Shown: piece after piece, positions 8,525 to 15,475 of the stretch
Layout: every line of letters starts with the position of its first letter
Numbering within the stretch: the stretch's first letter is position 1
DNA from: Synura sp. LO234KE
Taxonomy: Eukaryota; Sar; Synurophyceae; Synurales; Mallomonadaceae
Direction of reading: 5' to 3'
Length of the DNA stretch: 15,475 nt
NCBI GenBank assembly: GCA_015143735.1
Contig: VKHC01000204.1
Location: 1 to 15,475, forward strand
Notes under the pieces: generated by a model
Databases searched by the model: none
Told to the model about the DNA's origin: nothing
What the model saw: the letters and a program-made list of their open reading frames with translations, nothing else
Made by a program: the position numbers and the translations under genes

Positions 8525-9260
8525 TTTTCTTCTGTCTGTCGGATGAAGCCTCCGAACTCTTCCTGGTCACCTGACCCTCAAGCAATGCACATGCGACTCT
8601 TCGGTTCACACCTCGTCGCCGACATCGCCTGGTTCTTCAACGTAAGGCCGACATCGTGTCGGGCTTCCACGTCATCTGTGGAAACTTTATATTGCTCGCC
8701 AGAAACTGCGCCACTTTCACGTTTAAAATTCGAATAACCACTCATACTCGTTGTTTCCTGCGCCGTCCAAATTCACACTGACTGTTGAATCACCCATCTA
8801 ATTTTCCGTTCCGCTGACTCCAGTTCTAAAAGCATATAATGAGTCCGTATGAGCCAGATTGGCGAATTCCTGGTTATGGGCAAGCGGACGCCATCAATTC
8901 TAGCTACTAGGCTCTCATTCACTTTGTCTATTAGTAATGCGTCTCTCGCACGGACGCCTCCATGATACTGTCAGTAGCGGACCAGTACCGGATAGCCACC
9001 ATTCTCTCAAAAGTACTTTGTATCTCGTCGTCTCTGCCTTGTGGTAGCTGCGCCCCCTGGCGCCATCGCCATCTATGGGTTTGGGTTTTGCCCGGTCTGC
9101 ACTAGGGTGGTGATGGCTTGTTAATAATCAGGTATCGTCACTGTTCGGCGGGTGCAGTGCCCACCCGCGGTTTCTAGTGATCCAAGCGGCGCAAGTTTAA
9201 CTAACAAGTCAACGGATCACCCTGAATACTCTCTCCTGGTGAGCGAATTTTTGTCTGCTC
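8525..9260. other. No recognisable gene
   Basis: Mixed composition. Short open stretches on the plus strand (8543-8737) show no family motif. The right part may be the 3' end of the minus-strand LINE copy described at 9876-10215. Confidence 0.35.
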
Positions 9261-9875
9261 CTTGTCCACCTTGTTACCTCGAGTCAGTCGCGGAACATCC
9301 TATCTGCTGTGGGGGACTGGTCTCTTGAGTGTTTGTAGATGGTGGTGGGCTGGCCGGGGTCCAAGGGCACGGCTCTGCAGTCCAAGGGCTTCTGAGCTTC
9401 TTGAATACCCGACCGCTCTAGTTCCACACTTTTCTGTTCGCCACGCGTTGCGACGGAAGTCCAAGATTGGAGTATCCTTTGCAGAGCAGTCTGGTTCAAA
9501 ATTGCAGATCAGGGATTCCTCTGTGGGTCCCGGAATCTTGGACACGGATCTCTCCTCAACGTTCAAATCGTCGCGCTTTGGGAGCTGCTTATAGTATTAG
9601 GGTGAGTGTCATCATAGCAGGGCATAGAACAAAAATTTATGCTGTAGGGGAAAGGGGGTGTAGAGTCGTACTGTAGTATAGCAGCGAGCATTTTGTTTTT
9701 AACTTGGAAAAAGCTTAGTTGTCATGACCTTGTCCGTCTGATAGTTTTGGGATGCAATTCGTTTCAGCTGTTGAAAAAATCGGGACTTCAGATTGATCAT
9801 CCCATTCCAGGAAATTCCGAACGAGTTTTCTGGTTCCTCTTCCGGTGGGTCTGGCCTGTCCTGGCTGGCCAGCTT
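9260..9875 (-). other. Probable 3' part of the minus-strand LINE copy
   Basis: Lies directly 3' of the minus-strand RNase H remnant. Open stretches exist on both strands (plus 9262-9594; minus 9300-9566) and none has a recognised motif. A C-terminal zinc finger like the one at 7183 was looked for and not found. Confidence 0.35.
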
Positions 9876-10215
9876 GTCAGCCTCGCCATTTCTTCTGCTG
9901 TCGATCGAGTAGTCGGTGCGTTGTGCCTTGACCTCGCGGAACTGCAATGCATTCACCACTCCTCTTCTAGGTATAAATCGATGAGTCTCCTGTTGCGGAT
10001 ACGGGAGCTTGCGTCAATTCCACAATAGCCGTCAGAGCAGATTCGTAGAGTGGTTGCAGGAGAATCCAGGGGAGTGCTTTTTCAATTGCCGTTACCTCCC
10101 CGGTATTGCTGCTCTTGCACGTCGCGATTTGGTTGCGGTCGTTGTCAGAACTCGGTTGTCAGACTGACGGACCGCGATGTAAACTCTGCCAGCTCCGGAA
10201 TTTTTTAGTTGGGTC
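9876..10215 (-). pseudogene. RNase H domain of a second LINE family, minus-strand copy
   Basis: All four catalytic-acid settings can be placed on the minus strand. LIYADPTKKF has Asp at 10213-10215. KSSNTGEVTAIEKALPWI has Glu at 10096-10098. LRICSDGYCGID has Asp at 10031-10033. The end block VKAQ, then SIDSRRNGEADKLASQ, has Asp at 9876-9878. Spacings are about 39, 22 and 52 codons, compared with 38, 22 and 64 in E. coli RNase HI. The first two acids share a frame but are separated by a TGA (10159-10161); the third and fourth lie in other frames, so the copy is dead. The blocks match the plus-strand copy at 12563-12890. Confidence 0.6.
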
Positions 10216-11700
10216 TGCGTATATGAGCTGTATACACAGCTCCGTTCGCGCTGTCGCTCCTGTGCCAGTCGAACTTGGTTTGCAATGCCACCTGACATTT
10301 CTTCGGAGAATTCGTGAAGCGTCGCCCCTGAGACTTGGAATGTCTGCTATTTGGCCAGATCGTATTCTGCATACGCCCCACAAGCCTTGCCTCGGTAGAC
10401 GACAAACCGCTTCGACCCTTCTTATGGAATTTTTTCTGACCAAAGTCATACGGAGGGGCTAGTTTGCGTCGGTGTACTTCCCAGAGGGCTGCCCTGAGGT
10501 TGTTTATTTGTCGGATTTGGCGACGAGGTAGCACCAGTCTCTATGCCCGAGGGAAGCTCTAGCACCAGGTTCGCTGCTCGTACCATATTTTCTGGCGCCG
10601 CGTGAGGTCCCTCAGTATAGCCATGCAGTTCCTATGTATAGCTCTAGGAGTAGCTTTTTACTAAAGCATACACCAGATGGTAGCACTACTACTAAGTCTC
10701 TGACTCGACTCAAGTCCTCTCCAAGGCATTTAAACAGTGCGGATCATATAAATCATGCTGTTCCGACATATTTTGTAGTGCCCTTCCTTCCTCCAGGCTG
10801 CTGTTTTAGGGATCAGGCACTTAATGCCGTTGATTTAAGCGCTCAAACATTTTTGCAATCCACGCGCTGGAGTCGTTCACCTCGTTAACCTACAGATGAT
10901 TCTGATAAAATGCAATTTTGCTGCTAGTTTGAGGGATTTATCGTTCCAGTGGGGGCCGCTCTTCTGCTGCTCCTGCAGCAATCCTGGTCCACAAATGCTC
11001 TGATGCGACGGGTCGTCAGTGGTGACGTACCCTATCTGGGTCATTTCCTGCAATTCTATTCGGGTACAGATTGGAAGCTATTCTTTTTCAAGTGCCTAGT
11101 ATAAAATATGTGGAACCAGGGACCATTTGGAGGGGTCTTCTGGCAGCGCCTCCTCCTGTAACCATTCGAGAATCTAGGTTTTGTCCTCTAGGTGGTAGGC
11201 CGGAACCGTGGATCTAGCGTGACTAAATCCGCGCTGCTAGTGGTGCCATCAGTAGCCAGATGTTTGTGTTGTGATGAAATCTTCCCTTCTCACCGTATTG
11301 GGTCGGTCCGGTTGTCTCTCGTGGTTATGTTCACACAGGCCCGCCCGACAGAGTGTATTTGACTATGCAAGAAATCTAGGGAGACCTCACCGTTGCTTCC
11401 GTGGCATCACAACTTTCGATTGCACTCACCGCCCAACGGATGTAATAGTCTCCGTGTTCGTCACGGGAGGGAGAATTTACGGTCTTGTATTACGTGGGAT
11501 AGTCGAGAAAATCCATCAAGGTTGGTCTATTGAAACAGCGCCACTACTTAGGAAGTCGTCATATTCTTGGAGACTCGTCGATAGGTCTAAGTCAAGCAAC
11601 CACTGGGAGGAGCCCCCGGAGTGAGCTGCCTTTGTGATGGATTTTTAGTGGACCGCTACAATTACTTCAGCCGAGCCCCATCAGGCTCTTCTCACTCCCC
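10216..11700 (-). other. Probable 5' body of the minus-strand LINE copy, no firm motif
   Basis: Upstream of the RNase H remnant on the minus strand. A long open stretch (10205-10534) and smaller ones occur, but no convincing RT motif was found. A YDDF near 11555-11565 lacks the setting of a YADD box and is too far from the RNase H. A plus-strand open frame (11271-11624, 117 codons) matches nothing I recognise and is probably antisense to the decayed element. Confidence 0.35.
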
Positions 11701-12420
11701 TGTTTTTTTTTGTTATACAAAAACCAGGCTCTTGAAGCAATGATTCACTTCAAAAGAGTTCCAGACGGTGTTCCAACGGGATTCATATATCCAGAGCACA
11801 TTGCGCGACGAGAGTTGTCCGAGATTGTCCTGTCTACAACTAACATGATATGTTTTGAGTTTCTGCTCTGCTATTTGCATTCCGGTAATTGCCGCGTAAC
11901 CCGCTTAATTGACGTTGGGCAAGGCTGGCAGCGAACGATTGTTTTGCTACCTCTCTCCACTCCAAGGCCAACACCTTAAATGTGCGTTACATGATGCCCG
12001 TGGAACCACTCGAAGTCCCGGCGGATTTACGTTTCAAGCTTTCTTCAAGCTCCACGAATTAGGGAAAAGCCGTTCATTTCATTGAGTTCAACTGTTAATT
12101 TCTTCCTAAGTCATCCGAAGGTTATGGCTCTCAGAATTCTTTTTTTAGAATAGAATTCGTTGCGTCAAGAATACAATGGGGCACACAGTTTTTGGAAGTA
12201 CCATCAGCTTAAAATGTTGTTCCCTTTTGAGAGATGCAGTTGTTGGGTCTAAGCTCTCTGGTTCTGCTTCTTGTTTCTTATCGTCGGAGAACCTTACCGC
12301 CGGCGAACACGTTAAACCTTCTTCCTAAGCAGTACAGCTGTAAACTAGCGTATCAGCAAAACCTTGAAAGAAAAATTGCAATCCCAATGTCGAATTGTTC
12401 GGAAGCCGTATGGCTCTAGT
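11700..12420. other. Unassigned stretch between two divergent LINE copies
   Basis: Begins with a run of nine T (from 11702). A plus-strand open frame of 89 codons (11710-11979) has no recognised motif. Imperfect AT-rich inverted repeats around GAATTC occur near 12130-12160. The head-to-head junction of the two LINE copies must lie in or near this stretch, but no boundary is visible. Confidence 0.3.
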
Positions 12421-12562
12421 CATCGGTTCTTTCCGTTCTTTTCATTCTGGAGAATGGCACGTGTTAGAGCTTCCAACCCCGGGTTACGTTGCCCTCCTGG
12501 AACAGGAGACCAACGCTATCCCCTTCATGAGCAGTATGACCGGGTGCATTGTGATATCGTGA

Positions 12563-12890
12563 ACCCTGTACCACGGCGAGGCCAAGAGCAGCAACAACAC
12601 GGGGGAACTTACGGCTATAGGCAAAGCCATCACCTGGATCAGTTCAAAACCACCATCACCCACATCCAGCTACGAATCTGCTCTGACTGCACCTACGCAG
12701 ATGCGATTGATCTCACAAGCCCGCCCATCCCGTCGTCCTCAAACCAAGCCCTCATCTACTCTTGTGTCTCGAGGAACTTCCAGCAGTTCGTCGCCAGGGG
12801 CACCTCGTGCTATTCCTGACGGTTAAGGCACACTGCAGCGACAAATCTATCGACACCCGAGGGAATGACCGAGCAGATCAAGCCCATCAT
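12563..12890 (+). pseudogene. RNase H domain of the second LINE family, plus-strand copy
   Basis: AKSSNNTGELTAIGKAITWI carries Glu at 12605. LRICSDCTYADAIDL carries Asp at 12685. VKAHCSDKSIDTRGNDRADQ carries His at 12831 and Asp at 12876. The Glu-Asp and Asp-Asp distances are about 27 and 64 codons, as expected for RNase H. The three blocks lie in three different frames, so the copy cannot make a functional domain. The opening Asp block upstream was not found with confidence. DNA around the third acid shares 18 identical bases (CTACGAATCTGCTCTGAC) with the minus-strand copy, confirming one family. Confidence 0.6.
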
Positions 12891-13260
12891 CTCACTGCTG
12901 ACTTCTCGCCGACACGCCTACGACGGAGATGCAGGCTCGAAAACAACGCGCCCAGATGCCCTCGGAGACGTCCAGTCAGATCTCTGTGAGGCCCCAACGC
13001 AGGATGCGAGAATGTGCCACGGAGCCACGAGAGCATAAGAAGAGGAGACTGGTTGTAGGACGCTCGGAAGTCATGGCACTTGCAGGACCCCCCGCGGCGG
13101 GAAAGACGGAAAAGCAAATGACTGTTGTTGATCCCATCATTGACACTCACCAGGCGGAGGAGTTTGTTTCCAAGGATGTGGTGGGAGAGTGAGGTACTCG
13201 TTTAGGTCATTATGTCCGCTCTGCCCCTACACCAAATGTGATCTGCTACGTACTCATAGG
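12891..13260 (+). pseudogene. C-terminal region of the plus-strand LINE copy with zinc-finger-like end
   Basis: Follows the RNase H remnant. A basic open stretch (12929-13192) is followed, in another frame at 13207-13260, by LCPLCPYTKCDLLRTHRGA, with a CX2C pair and a downstream His. This resembles the zinc finger closing many LINE polyproteins, although the last Cys is not preserved. It is supported mainly by position. Confidence 0.35.
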
Positions 13261-14170
13261 GGTGCTTAGTGTGCGTGGTCTGCTATGTCATTTTCTGTCA
13301 TGTAATATAAGCGCATATTCTGTAAAATCAACACCGCATGTGGTTTCTCCAAACCAGGAAGCGTTTTTGACTCCACCTGACAGTGCATAGATAGCCAAAT
13401 ATATTTTGGGAAACTTTCATTGGCTTATAGCGCGTCGAGCCCAGCTTGCTCCAACGGTTCAGACTGCTCAGTTTGATGATCTCGGTAGGTAAGGAGTATT
13501 TCAGCTATTCGCGCTGCAGCATGAGGAGTCACACTAAAATTTCTTTGTTGAAGGTGGCTGGTTATGCAAAAGAATGCAAATCGTGGTAGATTCTCGACAG
13601 TGCTTACATGGCTCTCTCGGTGACTTTACATTCGACCAATTACAAAAGTTTGATGGTTTTCCGATGAGGTCCCGTGGATGGAACAAATTGACTCGCACTG
13701 GATGAATATTTTATGGCATATGGAGGAGGTCTGGAAGGCGAGAAACGCCTAGCTTGATATGGGCCCACAGCAGATCGTCATTCACTCACCACACGGTTAA
13801 GAGCGGTCACTTGCATGCCTCGTATATTTCATCACCCCAATTGCCAAGACGGCCGCCCCATTCGCTGCAGCCGGTGGCTCCGGCGCGCTTCCGGATCACT
13901 AGGCCGAATGTGTCCCAATATATATGCGCCTTCCAATTGATTATGCGGTCGCGTCAGGGGTTGGCGCAGTTCGCCCCTCCTTCGAGAAATACGAAGACAG
14001 TTGGTGAGGACTATAGGATACGTCACATAGGACACTTTCTGTCACTAGTTACTATCCTGTGTGTCCGTTGGATTTTCGAAAATTTGAATCCTTTGTGCGT
14101 CTCCTACTACCACCTTTCCTCATTACGGTTTCATGTGTTTACGGCGGGGGTGGGCCGGCGGCTCGTCGCA
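13261..14170. other. No recognisable gene
   Basis: Mixed composition with many stops on both strands up to about 13750. Overlapping open frames on both strands at 13754-14284 have no family motif apart from the endonuclease fragment at the right end. The start of that LINE fragment probably lies in here. Confidence 0.35.
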
Positions 14171-14171
14171 A

Positions 14172-14276
14172 GTCCCCTTACACATCATCGTTGGGGACAT
14201 CAAGGCGTCCAACACAGGCGCTCAAGGTGCGGAATTCACCTCAGCTCTACACTCGGTAATCGGGGCCTGCCAGTAG
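14172..14276 (+). pseudogene. AP-endonuclease fragment of a LINE
   Basis: The plus-strand frame reads PLHIIVGDIKASNTGAQGAE followed by FTSALHSVIGACQ and a TAG at 14274. This is the LINE endonuclease segment in which a hydrophobic strand leads into GDxNA, followed by a Gly-rich turn and a helix. The Asn of GDxNA, important for catalysis, is Lys here (AAG at 14202). An A-rich stretch (14348-14362) follows about 70 bp later. The piece is isolated; no RT follows. Confidence 0.45.
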
Positions 14277-14743
14277 ATACATAGGAAGTGGTCCGGAACC
14301 ACAGGCGCGCTTCCTCACTCAGCGTTTTGCTTTCGTCATGTTCGTGATAAAAAGAAAAAACAATTTAATTTTCGTTACTAAGGAGGACGCGGTAGGGAGT
14401 GATTAGTTGCTGGAGATGCCAGCACTGATATTTCCGTCCTGTTTTTGTGTTAATAACTAACTATTTGACTTTCAAAACTTTGTAGAATCCAGACAAAGAA
14501 TTTATTCGAATATGAATGGCGAATGAGACAATCTCCTGTAGTTTCATTTGTGGGGGTTTCTAAGATCGCGATCTTAGATACTTTTTAAAGCATAACTTCC
14601 AATTCCCAGTTAGTTATATAATTGAAAGAGAGCAAGGCGCCATCGCTGAAACGATATCAAATAAGACACTATCTGAGTAAACCCTTCTCCAAATCAACGG
14701 TGAGTCGGACAAGAATCTACGCGCCTTCTGCCCTGTTCACTTT
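14277..14743. other. Intergenic / 3' flank of the SETD3-like gene
   Basis: No gene. AT-rich, contains the A-rich stretch at 14348-14362 and the palindrome at 14559-14578. No canonical AATAAA was noted on the minus strand just past the stop codon. Confidence 0.5.
14559..14578. repeat. Perfect 20-bp palindrome
   Basis: TCTAAGATCGCGATCTTAGA equals its own reverse complement. It lies 166 bp past the stop codon of the SETD3-like gene. It could be a binding site for a dimeric protein, or a cruciform or hairpin in the 3' region; no loop separates the arms. Confidence 0.9.
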
Positions 14744-15475
14744 TCAGACAACAGTAGGTTTGGAGAGGTCAACATTTCTTTGTTGCGATATTTGTCTCTG
14801 TTGTTCCTCTCCTCTGAGTCTCGTCACCACAGTGCGGCAATACTGAAATAACATCGGATGCTCCTTTGTATTCGCGCGGAGCTGCTGTAACTCGTGCTCA
14901 AATTCAGCAGAAGCTCCGAGCCTCATTGACAACATGGCCGCCGCCTTCTCCGCAAACCGTTTATAGAAATACAACACTTCCTTCTCACCCTTGACTTGGA
15001 TAACAGCGTGGCGCTCGTTTGAAAAAGGCGCCAGAGCAGCCACGTCGGCCAACCGTTTCAAATCTTCGTCTAACGTCGAAGGATACCTGGAGAGGTAGTC
15101 GGTACAAACAGTAGCCAGAAGCCGCATCGCTGCTAGTTCATTGCGGAGAGATATGGGGCCTTGATTCTCATTGTACGCTCGGTAGAAGCCGCCGTAAGAG
15201 GTGGTGAGGATTTCCAAGTCATCGTCGTTTGCAGCCAGCATGCGCAGGATACTGAACAGCAGTCTGGTGTTTTCGTTCTCACCCACACTGACGCGCACGC
15301 GGCGGGAGGGCAAACACGCGTCTCTGCTCCAGAATGACAATTTCCGATCGTACTGTGGGTCAGATCGCTGCAACTGGAGCAGAAGTGGGACCTGCACAGC
15401 GCAAATCATATGAGAGTGGTCCACAAGGTCATGAGCCAGTGGGTAAGAGGGACACAAGACTAGTACCAAAACGAT
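14744..15475 (-). CDS. SETD3 / Rubisco-LSMT-like protein methyltransferase, C-terminal part
   Basis: The frame is open from the window's right edge to TGA at 14744-14746, about 243 codons without a stop, so the gene starts outside the window; the TTG at 15467 is not a credible start. The visible part corresponds to the end of the SET region and the all-helical substrate-binding domain (Rubis-subs-bind). Supporting segments in order: HDLVDHSH near the edge; LLFSILRMLAANDDDLEIL; GPISLRNELAAMRLLATVC; LSRYPSTLDEDLKRL; NERHAVIQVKGEKEVLYFY. These follow human SETD3 with nearly the same spacing, including the GEKE-x-L close. Members methylate lysine or histidine side chains (SETD3 acts on actin His73); the substrate here cannot be told. 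A Gln/Arg-rich tail follows. No intron is needed in this part. The assignment rests on family memory, not a search. Confidence 0.82.
   Translation of the reverse strand: MVLVLVLCPSYPLAHDLVDHSHMICAVQVPLLLQLQRSDPQYDRKLSFWSRDACLPSRRVRVSVGENENTRLLFSILRMLAANDDDLEILTTSYGGFYRAYNENQGPISLRNELAAMRLLATVCTDYLSRYPSTLDEDLKRLADVAALAPFSNERHAVIQVKGEKEVLYFYKRFAEKAAAMLSMRLGASAEFEHELQQLRANTKEHPMLFQYCRTVVTRLRGEEQQRQISQQRNVDLSKPTVV

Noticed and set aside
9262-9594. 110-codon plus-strand open frame
   Set aside because: No motif; lies antisense to the minus-strand LINE copy, which also has open frames here.
11553-11570. Minus-strand YDDF as the RT YADD box
   Set aside because: Nearly 490 codons from the RNase H Glu and without flanking RT motifs.
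1-15475. tRNA, rRNA, CRISPR array, bacterial promoter or terminator
   Set aside because: No cloverleaf, rRNA block or spaced repeat array was seen; the spliced genes show the DNA is eukaryotic.

Overview
The window looks like nuclear DNA of an intron-containing eukaryote. Two host genes sit at its edges, both on the minus strand and both running off the window. Everything between them is a graveyard of decayed retroelement pieces, all broken by stops and frameshifts. The taxon cannot be named from the sequence. Short introns (35-147 nt with GT donors and AG acceptors) and the mixed composition would fit a protist or a compact-intron invertebrate.

Left edge (1-1323, minus strand): a spliced gene. 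Seven short exons join in a consistent reading frame into a cyclic-nucleotide-binding (CNB) domain of the PKA-regulatory-subunit type, followed directly by an EF-hand-like module resembling the N-terminus of Aralar/citrin carriers or of MICU proteins. The gene continues beyond position 1. Its upstream flank (about 1530-2023) carries two tandem copies of a ~250 bp repeat.

Middle: (a) 2134-3926, plus strand, purine-rich: gag-like reading frame ending in a CCHC zinc knuckle, then a retropepsin-like domain with a mutated active site, i.e. an LTR-type element remnant. (b) about 4300-7240, plus strand, strongly pyrimidine-rich: a non-LTR (LINE-like) element in the order endonuclease-like, reverse-transcriptase-like, RNase H, zinc finger. 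(c) 7890-8524: an RNase H-tail-like scrap and a small possible two-exon gene with a textbook intron (GTAAGT...TACTAAC...TAG). (d) about 9.3-10.5 kb minus and 12.4-13.25 kb plus: two divergent copies of a second LINE-like family, recognised by matching RNase H blocks. (e) 14172-14276 plus: a short AP-endonuclease fragment of a LINE.

Right edge (14744-15475, minus strand): the intact C-terminal part of a SETD3 / Rubisco-LSMT-like SET-domain methyltransferase; the SET domain itself lies outside the window. A perfect 20-bp palindrome lies about 165 bp past its stop codon.

No tRNA, rRNA, CRISPR array or bacterial-type operon was seen. The two edge genes show no sign of working together, and no retroelement copy here looks able to move.
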